Below are positions 37,898 through 47,030 of a stretch of 64,000 nt of DNA, piece after piece. The DNA lies in contig NZ_JAUHHC010000006.1 of assembly GCF_030410485.1 (NCBI RefSeq), positions 1-64,000 on the forward strand. Direction: 5' to 3'. Positions within the stretch are counted from its first letter, which is position 1; each line of letters opens with the position of its first letter. The position numbers and the translations under genes were made by a program. Under the pieces are notes generated by a model that had not been told where the DNA came from, ran no database searches, and saw only the letters and a program-made list of their open reading frames with translations. The DNA comes from Roseateles violae (GTDB lineage Bacteria > Pseudomonadota > Gammaproteobacteria > Burkholderiales > Burkholderiaceae_C).

Positions 37898-40288
37898 TCA
37901 GAGATCGAACTTCAGCTCGGCGCTGTAGCTGCGCTGCGGATAGGGGTGGAAGTTCCAGTAGTGGTAGTCGTTCAGGTTGTCGATGCCGAAGGCGGCGCTC
38001 CAGTGCCGGTCCAGCCTCCACAGCAGGCGCAGATCGGCGCTGGCGAACTTGCTGACCCCCATGTACGCAAAGCCGTTGACGTCGGCATTGTTCAGGGTCC
38101 GGTACTGGCGGCCGCTGAAGCGGCCGGCCAGGCTGGCGCTCCACTGGGCGTTGAAGCGGTAGGCGGCGAGGGCGGTGGCGCGCCAGCGCGGGATGTTCGG
38201 CTGCCACTTGCCCAGGGTGTCGCCCGGCGTCGTCACGAAGCCGCTATTGGCCTTGATGATGGAGTCGGCGTAGCTCAGGCTGGCGGACAGATCCAGCCCC
38301 GACAGCAGCGCGTCGACCATGGAGGCCGTCGCCTCGGCGCCGCGCGTGGCGATGTGATCGATGTTCTGCACCCGGCTGATATTGCGGTTGGCGGCCGGGT
38401 CCAGGATCGTCTGCGAATACAGCGAGTCGTGCGTGTCCTCCGCGAACAGGGTCAGCCGCACCTGCAGTGCGCCGAAGAAGGCCTGCTCCGCCGTCAGCTC
38501 GGCGGTCCAGGACTTCTCGGGCCGCAGATTCGGGTCGTTGATGTACTGCGAGTTCGTCGTCGATGTCGCCCCATAGAGCTCGGCCACCGTCGGCATGCGC
38601 AGCGCGCGGCCTGTTGCGAGCTTCAGCAGCGTGTCGGGCCGCAGCTGCCAGGACAGCGCCGCCTTGGGCGACCAGTCGGTCTCGCTGCGTGCCGGGTAAT
38701 CCTGTCCGCTGCCGGCGGAGAAGTCGGTGCGGCCCTGATCGGCCCGCCAATGCTCGGCGCGCAGGCCCAGCACGGCCTTCCAGTCCTCGGCGATCAGCCA
38801 GGCGTCCTGCGCATAGGCGCTTTGCAGCCGGGTCTTGCCGCGCACCTGGCTGGACAGCGCGCCGGGCCCATCGAGCAGGTAGTTGCCGGGAATCTGGGAC
38901 GCCAGGTAACTGAGCAGATAGCTGTCCTGCTGCAGGCCCAGCTCGATCACATGGCGGCCGGCCGCCGCGGCCGGGCGCCAGACGGCCTTGGCGGCCAGCG
39001 AGTTCCAGCCGCTGCCGCTGCCATCGGCCAGGGTGCCGGCGCCGCCGCTCAGCGCGCCCGGCTGCGGATTGGCGGCGGCGTTCTGGCGCTTGTCGTCGCG
39101 CTGGTAGTCGTAGAGGCTGGCGGCCAGCTCCCAGTCCCATTCTCCCTGGGTGCGGCTCTTCAGCGAGAGGCCGTGCATCAGGTGCTGCAGCTGCTCGCGC
39201 GTCAGCGCGAAATCGCCGCCGCTGAGCGCCTGCGCGCCGCTGAACTGGATGCCGTCGATATTGATCGTCCCGGCGTAGACCGGCTGGCCCTTCGCATCGC
39301 GCAGCCAGCTCTGCGAATCGCCCCGCGCCTCGTTGCGCCAGACGCCCAGCAGATAGCTGGCGCGCAGCGTCGGGTCCAGGTCGTAGGCCAGCTTCAGCTT
39401 CAGATGGTCCTGGCGGGTCTGGTACTGGGTGCCGGCGCCGAGCAGGAACCAGGGCTGGTTCGCGCTGTTCGGCTGCAGCAGGGCGCCGCTGACCGGTGTG
39501 CCGGCGCTGCCGGGCGTGCCATTGGCCAGCAGGCGGTTGGCGAAGGTGAGCGGCTGGCCCTCGCTGTCGGTCCGGCTGAGGTTCAGCCACCAGGACAGCG
39601 CGCCGGCGCGGTCGCCGATGGCGGCGCTGGCCTGCCAGGCGCGGTAATGCTCGCGCCGGCCGTAGAGCTCGAAGTCCTGGCTGCTGTAGCCCAGCTTGGC
39701 ATGGGCCTCGAAGCGGCTCGGCATGCGGGTCTGGTAGTCCACGACGGCGCCGACCGAATTGCCCGGGTAGGCGGCCGAGAAGGGGCCGTACATCACGTCC
39801 ACCCGCTCGATCTCCTCCGGCGTCACCAGGCCCCAGCGCGGCGGAAAGGACAGGCCACCGACGCCGTTGCCCAGGTAGTTGGACAGCAGCACGCCGTCGG
39901 CATAGACGGCCGAGCGCGCGCTATTGCCGGTGCCGGAGGCGCGGCTGGACAGGATGGCGTGGTTGTAGTCGCCGATATAGCGCTTGCGCACCAGCAGGCT
40001 GGGGAAGTACTTCAGCGCATCCTCGGCATCGCTGGCGTTGACCGTGCGGGCGATCTCCTCGCGCGTGATGCTCTCGCGCGTGGTCGGGATATTGCTGGGC
40101 AGCGAGCTCGGCGCCTGGCCCAGCACCTGGACCAGGCCCAGCTTCTTGGCCGCCGGCGCGGGGACGGCCTCGGCCATGTCCGCCGCCTCGTCGCCGCAAT
40201 CGTCGCAGGCCCGGGCGGCCGGGCTCAGCAGCATGCAGGCCAGGGCCGCGCCGCCGAGCGCGGACGGAAAATTCTTCTTGTCGTACAT
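37898..40288 (-). CDS. TonB-dependent outer-membrane receptor (probably copper-related)
   Basis: A 796-residue receptor. After a signal peptide comes a Cys/acid motif (ACDDCGDEAADMAEA, mature positions 1-15), then a plug domain (about 75-190: NIPTTRESITREEIA, IERVDVMYGPFSAAYPGNS) and a 22-strand barrel ending in the aromatic C-terminus SYSAELKFDL. The N-terminal CxxC with acidic residues suits metal binding. It lies between a DUF2946 gene and a YcnI gene, which in proteobacteria often accompany copper receptors of the OprC type. The exact ligand is not proven. Confidence 0.9.
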   Translation of the reverse strand: MYDKKNFPSALGGAALACMLLSPAARACDDCGDEAADMAEAVPAPAAKKLGLVQVLGQAPSSLPSNIPTTRESITREEIARTVNASDAEDALKYFPSLLVRKRYIGDYNHAILSSRASGTGNSARSAVYADGVLLSNYLGNGVGGLSFPPRWGLVTPEEIERVDVMYGPFSAAYPGNSVGAVVDYQTRMPSRFEAHAKLGYSSQDFELYGRREHYRAWQASAAIGDRAGALSWWLNLSRTDSEGQPLTFANRLLANGTPGSAGTPVSGALLQPNSANQPWFLLGAGTQYQTRQDHLKLKLAYDLDPTLRASYLLGVWRNEARGDSQSWLRDAKGQPVYAGTINIDGIQFSGAQALSGGDFALTREQLQHLMHGLSLKSRTQGEWDWELAASLYDYQRDDKRQNAAANPQPGALSGGAGTLADGSGSGWNSLAAKAVWRPAAAAGRHVIELGLQQDSYLLSYLASQIPGNYLLDGPGALSSQVRGKTRLQSAYAQDAWLIAEDWKAVLGLRAEHWRADQGRTDFSAGSGQDYPARSETDWSPKAALSWQLRPDTLLKLATGRALRMPTVAELYGATSTTNSQYINDPNLRPEKSWTAELTAEQAFFGALQVRLTLFAEDTHDSLYSQTILDPAANRNISRVQNIDHIATRGAEATASMVDALLSGLDLSASLSYADSIIKANSGFVTTPGDTLGKWQPNIPRWRATALAAYRFNAQWSASLAGRFSGRQYRTLNNADVNGFAYMGVSKFASADLRLLWRLDRHWSAAFGIDNLNDYHYWNFHPYPQRSYSAELKFDL

Positions 40289-40369
40289 CGAAGGTCCGAA
40301 TGAGTAGCAGCGGAGCCCCGGCTGGAGAAAGCGGGGCCGCGAGGGCGCCGCGGAGGGCGCCGCAGAGAC

Positions 40370-40762
40370 TCAGACGGACAGCGGAGGCGCGCGCGCCGGC
40401 GCCTTGCGCCATGCATGGGGCGTGCCGTTGGCGCTGTAGAAGCGCTCGGGCATCGCGAACCCGAGATCGAGCCGCAGCGCCAAGGCCTGCGCCGCCGGGG
40501 GCGGCAGCGCCAGATCGCTCGCGTGCAGATGGCACATCGCGCAATGGCCCATGGTCAGCAGGTCCAAGCTCGAGGGCTGGGCCGGCGCCTGCTTGGCGGC
40601 ACCGCGCGGCGTGGCCGAGCTGCTGCAGATCTCCTGCCAGGCCAGCGCATCACCGCGCGCATGGCTCAGCGCCGCGCTGATCGAGGGCGCGAGCGCGCCC
40701 AGCAGCAGGATCGCGATGGCGAACCAGGCTTGCAGGCGGTGATGGGCGCGGCGATGGAACAT
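40370..40762 (-). CDS. DUF2946 family protein
   Basis: A 130-residue protein with an N-terminal membrane segment (about 12-32) and the metal-ligand-like motif TMGHCAMCHLHASD near residue 70, typical of DUF2946, a family found in copper-responsive operons. It is the first gene of the unit with the TonB receptor (81 bp gap) and YcnI. A role in sensing or handing over copper is plausible but unproven. Confidence 0.82.
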   Translation of the reverse strand: MFHRRAHHRLQAWFAIAILLLGALAPSISAALSHARGDALAWQEICSSSATPRGAAKQAPAQPSSLDLLTMGHCAMCHLHASDLALPPPAAQALALRLDLGFAMPERFYSANGTPHAWRKAPARAPPLSV

Positions 40763-40797
40763 GGGGCGGCATTCTAGCCGCCGCCCCCGGGCCGGGC

Positions 40798-41796
40798 TCA
40801 GAAGCGGTGGCGCAGGCCCAGCGAGTAGCTGGCGCCGTCGGACTGGCCGTCCAGCTGGTCGCTCATGCCCACCAGATAGAGATCGGTGCGCTTGGACAGC
40901 CAGTAGTCGTAGCCGATGCTGAAGGTCTTGCGATCCGGGCCGGCCGAGGCCGAGATCTGGCCGTACTGGGCCAGGATCTTGCCGGCGCCGACATTGATGG
41001 TCGCGCCGAGGCCGAAGATCTTGTAGTCGCGGTGGATGCTCTTGTTGTCGACCTCGCCGTACTGGCCGAAGAGCTTGGCAGCGCCGAAGTCGTAGCTGCC
41101 GTTGAGCTGCCAGGTCTCGGTATTGTCCAGCGGCGATGTCGTGCTCGGGTCCTTGTAGGCATGCTGCCAGACCAGGGCCGAGGCGAAGGCGCCGCTGTTG
41201 TAGCCGGCATTGACGCCGTAGTTCTTGCCACCCGCGCCCTCGCCGGCGGCGATGATGGCGCCGGCGCTGAAGCCGGACCAGGTCGGGGTCAGGTATTGCA
41301 CCGAATCGCTCCAGCCGCTGTCACCGGTGACGGTGCCGCTGGTGAAGTAGTGGCGGATGCTGGGCGAGTAGCCGAAGGAGTCTCCGAAGGCATTGAACAG
41401 CAGGGTCGAGACGAACAGCGGCGTCGTGTTGCGGCCGGCGCGCACGGTGCCGAGATCCTTGCTGCTCAGGCCGACGAAGGCATTGCGGGCCCAGAAGGCG
41501 TCGCCGTTGAAGCGGCCGGAGGCGCCGCTGTCCATGCGCATGAAGCTGTCCAGCGTGAAGAAGGCGCTGAGTCCGTTGCCCAGGTCTTCGGTGCCGGACA
41601 GGCCGAAATAGCTGGTGCTCATCTTGCCGCTCTCGGCGCCGATGATGGCCTCGCCGCCGACATTCTTGGTCGAGCCCACGCTCATGTCCATCAGGCCGTA
41701 CAACGTCACCTTGGACTGCGCGCTGGCGGCGCCGGCGGCGAGCGCCAGCAGGGCGGCGGTGGCGATACGGGTGCTTGCGGTCTTCGTCTTGCTCAT
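40798..41796 (-). CDS. General porin (Gram-negative porin family)
   Basis: A 332-residue outer-membrane trimeric porin of the Burkholderiales type. The signal peptide (TRIATAALLALAAGAASAQ) leads into SKVTLYGLMDMSVG. The barrel includes YFGLSGTEDLGNGLSAFF and FWARNAFVGLSSKDLGTVRAGR, and it ends in the aromatic SLGLRHRF. Three ATG codons stand in tandem; the third (41796) has 8 nt to GAGGAG. It lies 32 bp downstream of the ABC permease, so it may be co-expressed to admit that importer's substrate. Confidence 0.93.
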   Translation of the reverse strand: MSKTKTASTRIATAALLALAAGAASAQSKVTLYGLMDMSVGSTKNVGGEAIIGAESGKMSTSYFGLSGTEDLGNGLSAFFTLDSFMRMDSGASGRFNGDAFWARNAFVGLSSKDLGTVRAGRNTTPLFVSTLLFNAFGDSFGYSPSIRHYFTSGTVTGDSGWSDSVQYLTPTWSGFSAGAIIAAGEGAGGKNYGVNAGYNSGAFASALVWQHAYKDPSTTSPLDNTETWQLNGSYDFGAAKLFGQYGEVDNKSIHRDYKIFGLGATINVGAGKILAQYGQISASAGPDRKTFSIGYDYWLSKRTDLYLVGMSDQLDGQSDGASYSLGLRHRF

Positions 41797-41828
41797 CATC
41801 ATCACTCCTCGGTTTGGATGGTCTCGAT

Positions 41829-42617
41829 TCAATGCGCTTCCTGTCCGCGATGCGCCCAGCCGGTCAGGCGGCGCTCCAGCACGGCGAACAACTCGTACAT
41901 CAGCATGGCCATCGCGCCGACGACGACCAGGCCGGCGAAGGCCAGGCCCATCTGCATCGAGGCGCCGGCCGAGATCAGCAAATAGCCGATGCCCTCGTTG
42001 GCGGCCGTCATCTCGGACACCGTCGTGCCGACGAAGGCCAGCGTGATCGCGACCTTCAGCGCGGCGAAGAAATAGGGCAGCGAACGCGGCAGGCCGATCT
42101 TCATGAGCACGTCCCAGCGGCGCGCGCCCAGCACGCGCAAGACGTCCTCGAGCTCGGGCTCCAGGGTCGCCAGGCCGGTGGCGATATTGACCATGATGGG
42201 GAAGAAGCTGATCAGGAAGGCGGTCAGCACCGCCGGCCCGACGCCGATGCCGAACCAGACGACCAGGATGGGCACGAAGGCCGCCTTGGGCAGGGCGTTG
42301 AAGCCGGTCATCAGCGGGTACATGGCCTTGTAGGCCAGCGGCGAGCTGCCCATCAGAAAGCCCAGGAGCACGCCGACGACGATTGAGATGCCGAAGCCCA
42401 GCACGGTGACCCAGAAGGTGCGCCAGGCATGGCCGAGGATCACCGTGTGGAACTCGACCAGGGCCTCGGCGATCCGCGAGGGGCTGGGGAAGATGAAGTC
42501 CGAGACCTGCAGCGCGCTGCACAGGACCTGCCAGAGCAGCAGGATCGCCAGCAGCAGAAGCCAGGGCGCCCAGATTTGGAATACGGGGCGGAACAGTTTC
42601 TGCTGACGCGCCTTCAT
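41829..42617 (-). CDS. ABC transporter permease (NitT/TauT type)
   Basis: A 262-residue inner-membrane permease with about six spans and the inner-membrane-complex loop (LRVLGARRWDVLMKIGLPRSLPYF) that contacts the ATPase. It belongs to the SsuC/TauC group of importers. Its start overlaps the ATPase gene by 4 bp (42614-42617). Substrate unknown, though its neighbours include purine-degradation genes about 5 kb away. Confidence 0.9.
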   Translation of the reverse strand: MKARQQKLFRPVFQIWAPWLLLLAILLLWQVLCSALQVSDFIFPSPSRIAEALVEFHTVILGHAWRTFWVTVLGFGISIVVGVLLGFLMGSSPLAYKAMYPLMTGFNALPKAAFVPILVVWFGIGVGPAVLTAFLISFFPIMVNIATGLATLEPELEDVLRVLGARRWDVLMKIGLPRSLPYFFAALKVAITLAFVGTTVSEMTAANEGIGYLLISAGASMQMGLAFAGLVVVGAMAMLMYELFAVLERRLTGWAHRGQEAH

Positions 42618-43444
42618 GGGGCCAGCTCCGCGGCGCTCTTACCGACATGACGCAGCGCACCGATATGGCCGCGCAACTCATGGACGATCTCGGTGAAGGC
42701 CGGCGTGTAGGTCAGCTCCAGCTCGCGCGGCCGCGGCAGCTCGATCGCGCGCCGGTGGACGATGCGGCCGGGGCTGCGGCTCATCACATAGACGGTGTCG
42801 GCCAGGAACACGCTCTCGCGCAGATCATGGGTGACCAGGATCACATTGAAGCCGCGCGCCGCCTGCAGGTCGCGCAGCGCGCACCACAGCTCCTCGCGGG
42901 TGAAGGCGTCCAGCGCGCCGAAGGGCTCGTCGAGCAGCAGCAGCTGCGGCTCGTGGATCAGCGCGCGGCAGATGCTGGCGCGCTGCTGCATGCCGCCGGA
43001 CAGCTGCCAGGGGAACTTGTCCTCGTAGCCCGAGAGGCCGACGCTGGCCAGCAGCGCGCGGGCGCGCTCGGTGTACTCGGCCTTCTTCTCGCGCAGCAGC
43101 GAGCGGTGCGGCTCGACGATCTCCAGCGGCAGCATCACGTTCTGCAGGGTCGTGCGCCAGGGCAGCAGCGAGGCGGCCTGGAAGGCCATGCCGCTGATCT
43201 TCAGCGGCCCGTCCACCGCCAGCCCGTCGACCTGGATCTCGCCGCGGCTGGGCTTTCTCAGGCCGGTGGCCAGCTTCATGAAGGTCGACTTGCCGCAGCC
43301 GGAAGGCCCGACGATGGCGGCGAACTCGCCGCGCGCCAGCTGCAGCGAGATGTCCTCGACGGCGAACTTGCCGGCCGCCCACAACTCGTCGTTATAGGCC
43401 AGCCAGACGCGGTTGAACTGGACGAAGGGCCCGTTGTCGCTCAT
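42614..43444 (-). CDS. ABC transporter ATP-binding protein (NitT/TauT type)
   Basis: A 276-residue ATPase with Walker A GPSGCGKST, Q-loop region FQAASLLPW, signature LSGGMQQRASICRAL, Walker B LLLLDEPFGALD and the His-switch VTHDLRE. It belongs to the SsuB/TauB group. It overlaps both neighbours by 4 bp, forming a binding protein-ATPase-permease operon. Confidence 0.92.
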   Translation of the reverse strand: MSDNGPFVQFNRVWLAYNDELWAAGKFAVEDISLQLARGEFAAIVGPSGCGKSTFMKLATGLRKPSRGEIQVDGLAVDGPLKISGMAFQAASLLPWRTTLQNVMLPLEIVEPHRSLLREKKAEYTERARALLASVGLSGYEDKFPWQLSGGMQQRASICRALIHEPQLLLLDEPFGALDAFTREELWCALRDLQAARGFNVILVTHDLRESVFLADTVYVMSRSPGRIVHRRAIELPRPRELELTYTPAFTEIVHELRGHIGALRHVGKSAAELAP

Positions 43445-44511
43445 GGCTTGGGCAGCACGTCGAGCTCGGCCTTGCTGGGCAGGAAGCCGCCGTTCCAGAC
43501 CGCCTCGGGCTGCACCCGCGTCTTCGTTCCATAGGCGTCCGAGATCTGGCTGGCCATCAGGGCCAGGCGCGGCGTGCTGACCTGGCCGAAGCCCTCGGCG
43601 CGCGCGTCGGGGCTGGCGATCACCGCATCGATCGCCAGGCGCAGGCGCCGCTTCTCCAGCGCCTCGTTGATGATGCCGTCGCGCTGCTTGACGAAGGCGA
43701 TCGCCGCATCGGGCTGGGCCATCACCTCCTTGGCGCCCTTGGCGAAGGCAAGCAGGAAGGCCTTGACGACTTCCGGATGTTCCTTGATCAGCTTGGGGCT
43801 GGCGATGATCGCGTTGCCGTAATGCTTCACGCCGTTGTCGGCATAGGGAAAGATCGTCACGTCGGCGGCCTTGACGCCACGCGCTTCGAGATTGAGCAGC
43901 GAGGTGAAGGAGAAGCCGGTGATCGCGTCGACGTCGCCGCGCATCAGCATGGTCTCGCGCAGCGGTGGGTCCATGCTGATCCAGTTGACGGCGCCGAGCT
44001 TGTTGGCCTTGGCGAAGATCGGGAAGCCGCGCCGGCCGGCATCGAAGACCGGTGCGCCGAGCTTCTTGCCCGACAGATCGGCCACCTTGGCGATGCCGCT
44101 CTTCTTCAGCGTCAGCACCGCCGCCGGCGTGTTGTTGTAGACCATCATCACGGCCACCGGCTTATTCGGCGCATCCGGGTTGTTGGCATGGAACTCCATC
44201 AGCGCGGCCAGGTCGGCGAAGCCGAGCTCGTAGGAGCCCGAGGCGACACGGGTGACCGCGCCGCCGGAGCCGTTGCCGGCATCCAGCGTCACGTCCAGCT
44301 TCGCGTCCTTGAAATAGCCCTTGGCGATGGGCAGGAGAAACAGGGCCGAGGGGCCCTCGAAGCGCCAGTCGAGCTGGAACTTGATCGGCGTCGGCGCCGT
44401 CTGCGCCCGGGCCGGAGCGGCCAGCAGGGCGAGGCCGGACAGGGCGAGCAGGCCCAGATTCTTGAGCAGCCAGGGGCGGCGTGCGGCTTGGTTCTCTTTG
44501 GCTTGCGGCAT
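43441..44511 (-). CDS. NMT1/THI5-like ABC substrate-binding protein
   Basis: A 356-residue periplasmic receptor. A long leader with a twin-Arg-like RRPW and a hydrophobic segment ends APARAQ, then the typical opening TPIKFQLDWRFEGPSALFLL leads into an NMT1-like domain used for nitrate, taurine, sulfonate or pyrimidine-type ligands. LGAPVFDAGRRGFPIF and MDPPLRETMLMRGDVDAITG are binding-lobe blocks. It heads the importer operon 43441-41829. The FQLDW opening is found in receptors for pyrimidine- or thiamine-precursor-like molecules, but I leave the ligand open. Confidence 0.88.
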   Translation of the reverse strand: MPQAKENQAARRPWLLKNLGLLALSGLALLAAPARAQTAPTPIKFQLDWRFEGPSALFLLPIAKGYFKDAKLDVTLDAGNGSGGAVTRVASGSYELGFADLAALMEFHANNPDAPNKPVAVMMVYNNTPAAVLTLKKSGIAKVADLSGKKLGAPVFDAGRRGFPIFAKANKLGAVNWISMDPPLRETMLMRGDVDAITGFSFTSLLNLEARGVKAADVTIFPYADNGVKHYGNAIIASPKLIKEHPEVVKAFLLAFAKGAKEVMAQPDAAIAFVKQRDGIINEALEKRRLRLAIDAVIASPDARAEGFGQVSTPRLALMASQISDAYGTKTRVQPEAVWNGGFLPSKAELDVLPKP

Positions 44512-44718
44512 CGTGTCTTCCGGGGCGTGGGGCGGTGGATCTCCGCGCGGACTGTGGCCGTCCGCGCTCGCAGCAAAAATGCAAGCTCCGTGCCACCGGC
44601 GCCGGGCCTTGGCAAGCCACCGCCGGGCCGGCGGGCGTCGCGGCGGTGCATGGGCACCGGCTTGGGGTTGCGGCGCGGGGCAGGGCGCCCCAGCTTGGGT
44701 CGCGCGGGCGGCGAGCGA

Positions 44719-45666
44719 TCAGCCGCGGCGGCGGCGCCGGGCGGCCAGCAGCAGGCCCGCGCCGGCCAGCCACAGCGCGGCCGTGCCGGGCTCGGGCACC
44801 GCTGCGCTGAAGCCGGTGTAGCTGTAACCGGCGGCCGAGGCGTAGTCGCCGCTGATGCCCAGCCAGCCGGAGTTCAGCGAGGAAACCGAGGCGGTGTTGC
44901 TGTCCTCGGCCTCGGCCTGGGCCAGGTTGGCGATACCGAACTCCTTGCCGCTGATGCTGGCCGCGGGCACGGCGATGCTGATCGTGAATACCGAGGGAAC
45001 CTCGTCGAAGTCCTGGTAGCTGCCCTGGCCGGGGCCGTCCCAGAAACGCTTGGTGAAGGCCGAGGCGCCGCGGCCTTCGGGCACCAGGTTCGAGGCGCCG
45101 CTCGGGTTGTCCCAGGCCGAGAAACCGAAGAAGGTTTCGATCGTGTCGGGGTCGGTCCGCAGCCACAGCGAGAACTCGTAGCGCGCGAAGGTGTCCTCCC
45201 CTTGGCTGGCGTTCAGCCCGAGGTTGACGCGGATATTGAAGCTGAGCGTGCCGTTGGCGAACAGGGTGTCGCGGACCTGGACGACCGACAGGCCCTGAGC
45301 GTTGTAGAGCTCGGGCGGATTGGACCAGCCGCGCGCGGCCACGCCCAGATGGCCGAGGCTCATGTCGGCGCTGGCCGCGGCGGTGGCGCCGGGCGTCAGC
45401 GCCTGGCCGCAGACGATGGGCGGGCAGCCGTCCAGCAATCCCGGCTCGACGCTGCCGCCGGCGCCGCTGGGCGCGGCGAACATATAGCCGGAGGCCTTCT
45501 TCACCGCGTCGTCGAAGACGACCTGGTCGCTGGCCGAATGGTCCGCCTCGGCGGCGACCGAGACGCGGATCTCGGCCCGGGCCGCCGCCGGCGCGGCCGC
45601 CAGCAGCGCGGCGGCGGCCCATGCGGCGATGCTCGGGCGGCGAAGCAGTCGTTGGATCGCTTGCAT
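44719..45666 (-). CDS. PEP-CTERM sorting domain protein
   Basis: A 315-residue exported protein. The signal peptide ends AAARAE, and a beta-rich body has few recognisable motifs (cysteines in LLDGCPPIVCGQ may pair). It ends with VPEPGTAALWLAGAGLLLAA plus RRRRRG, the PEP-CTERM signal processed by exosortase. It is divergent from the HTH protein at 45768 (101 bp). It is the second of three PEP-CTERM proteins in the window. Confidence 0.88.
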   Translation of the reverse strand: MQAIQRLLRRPSIAAWAAAALLAAAPAAARAEIRVSVAAEADHSASDQVVFDDAVKKASGYMFAAPSGAGGSVEPGLLDGCPPIVCGQALTPGATAAASADMSLGHLGVAARGWSNPPELYNAQGLSVVQVRDTLFANGTLSFNIRVNLGLNASQGEDTFARYEFSLWLRTDPDTIETFFGFSAWDNPSGASNLVPEGRGASAFTKRFWDGPGQGSYQDFDEVPSVFTISIAVPAASISGKEFGIANLAQAEAEDSNTASVSSLNSGWLGISGDYASAAGYSYTGFSAAVPEPGTAALWLAGAGLLLAARRRRRG

Positions 45667-45767
45667 GGCGGACTCCTGCCTGTGGACAAGACCAGCGTCC
45701 TTCTACGACGAGCACCGGCGCGCGTCCATCCCTGGCTTGCCGGTCCGGCCGGCCCTAGGATGGCGCG

Positions 45768-46985
45768 ATGGATTCGATGATCGCCGCCGCGGCCCGCGCG
45801 CTGGCCGTCGGCGATGCGCTGGCGGCGCTGAAGCGCGTCGGCCTGCGCGAGGATCCGCCGGCCGTGGCGCTGCGCGGCATCGCGATGGCCCAGCTGGGAG
45901 AGCTGGGGCGTGCCCGCGAGCTGCTGCGCCGCGCCGCGCGCGGCTTCGGTGCGCACGAGGAGCTGGCGCGGGCGCGCTGCCGGGTCGCCGAGGCCGAGGT
46001 GGCGCTGGCGATGCGCGAGGAGCTGGGCGGCTCGCCGCGCCCGCTGGACGCCGCCGCGGCGCTGCTGGCCGCCCGCGGCGACCGCGCCAATGCGCTGCAG
46101 GCGCGGCTGATCGGCCTGCGCCGCCTGCTGCTGCTGGGGCGCCTGGACGAGGCCGCCGCGGCACTCGCCACGATCGATGCCCGCGGTCTGCCGCCGGCCT
46201 TGGCGGCCGTCGCGGCGCTGGCCACGGCCGAGCTGGCGCAGCGCTCGCTGCGCAGCGCGGCGGCGCGGGCCGCCTTGGCCGAGGCCCGCGCCGCCGCCGA
46301 GCGCGCCGGCGTGCCGGCGCTGATCGCCGAGGTCGAGGAGGCGCGACAGGCGCTGCTTCGGCCGGCGGCGCGGCGCCTGCTGGCCGGTGCGGAGCCGGCC
46401 CTGCTGCGGCTGGACGAGGTCGAGGCGCTGCTGGCCTCGGGCGCCTTGCTCGTCGATGCCTGCCGCCACGGCCTGCGCGCCGGCGAACAGTGGCTGCCGC
46501 TGGCGCGGCGGCCGCTGCTGTTCGCGCTCTTGCGCGCGCTGGCCGAGGCCTGGCCCGGCGATGTCGAGCGCGGCGAGCTGATCCTGCGCCTGTTCCGCCT
46601 GCGCGAGCCGGAGGACTCGCACCGCGCGCGGCTGCGGGTCGAGATCGGGCGCCTGCGCGCGCTAATCGCGCCGCTGGCGGACATCGCGGCCAGCCCGCGC
46701 GGCTACGCGCTACGGCCGCGCTCGGGCGAGCTCATCGTGCTGGCGCCGCCGGTCGAGGGCGAGCAGGGCGCGCTGCTGGCCCTGCTGGCCGACGGCGCGG
46801 CCTGGTCGACCTCGGCCCTGGCCCTGGCACTCGCCGCCAGCCAGCGCAGCGTGCAGCGCGCGCTGGCGGAACTGCAGGCGCAGCGGCGGGTGCGCTCGGT
46901 CGGCCGCGGGCGCGCGCAGCGCTGGCTGGCGCCGGCCGGATTCACGACGATCTTGTTACTCCCGGGCGCGCTGGCGTCCGGCTAA
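45768..46985 (+). CDS. HTH-type protein with N-terminal helical repeat region
   Basis: A 405-residue Ala/Leu/Arg-rich protein. Residues about 1-210 are all-helical with repeated hairpins (LLRRAARGFGAHEELARARC, LIGLRRLLLLGRLDEAAAAL). Residues about 225-325 resemble a winged-helix DNA-binding domain of the OmpR/SARP sort (GELILRLFRLREPEDSHRARLRVEIGRLRALI, PRGYALR). The C-terminus (LALALAASQRSVQRALAELQAQRRVRSVGRGR) is a second helix-turn-helix. It may regulate the propeller and DUF899 genes just downstream; that is inference from position. Confidence 0.7.
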   Translation: MDSMIAAAARALAVGDALAALKRVGLREDPPAVALRGIAMAQLGELGRARELLRRAARGFGAHEELARARCRVAEAEVALAMREELGGSPRPLDAAAALLAARGDRANALQARLIGLRRLLLLGRLDEAAAALATIDARGLPPALAAVAALATAELAQRSLRSAAARAALAEARAAAERAGVPALIAEVEEARQALLRPAARRLLAGAEPALLRLDEVEALLASGALLVDACRHGLRAGEQWLPLARRPLLFALLRALAEAWPGDVERGELILRLFRLREPEDSHRARLRVEIGRLRALIAPLADIAASPRGYALRPRSGELIVLAPPVEGEQGALLALLADGAAWSTSALALALAASQRSVQRALAELQAQRRVRSVGRGRAQRWLAPAGFTTILLLPGALASG

Positions 46986-47030
46986 ATTGTGTTCACGGCG
47001 CCGCTGCCTGGTGCCGACAAGGACCCCGCG

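Noticed and set aside
43441-44511. Assigning the NitT/TauT importer to nitrate, taurine or thiamine precursors.
   Set aside because: The binding-protein motifs are shared by receptors of several ligands, and the neighbours do not decide it.
44512-44718. Possible repeat or regulatory element in the 207-bp gap before the ABC operon.
   Set aside because: GC-rich stretches are present, but no convincing dyad, hairpin pair or promoter was seen.
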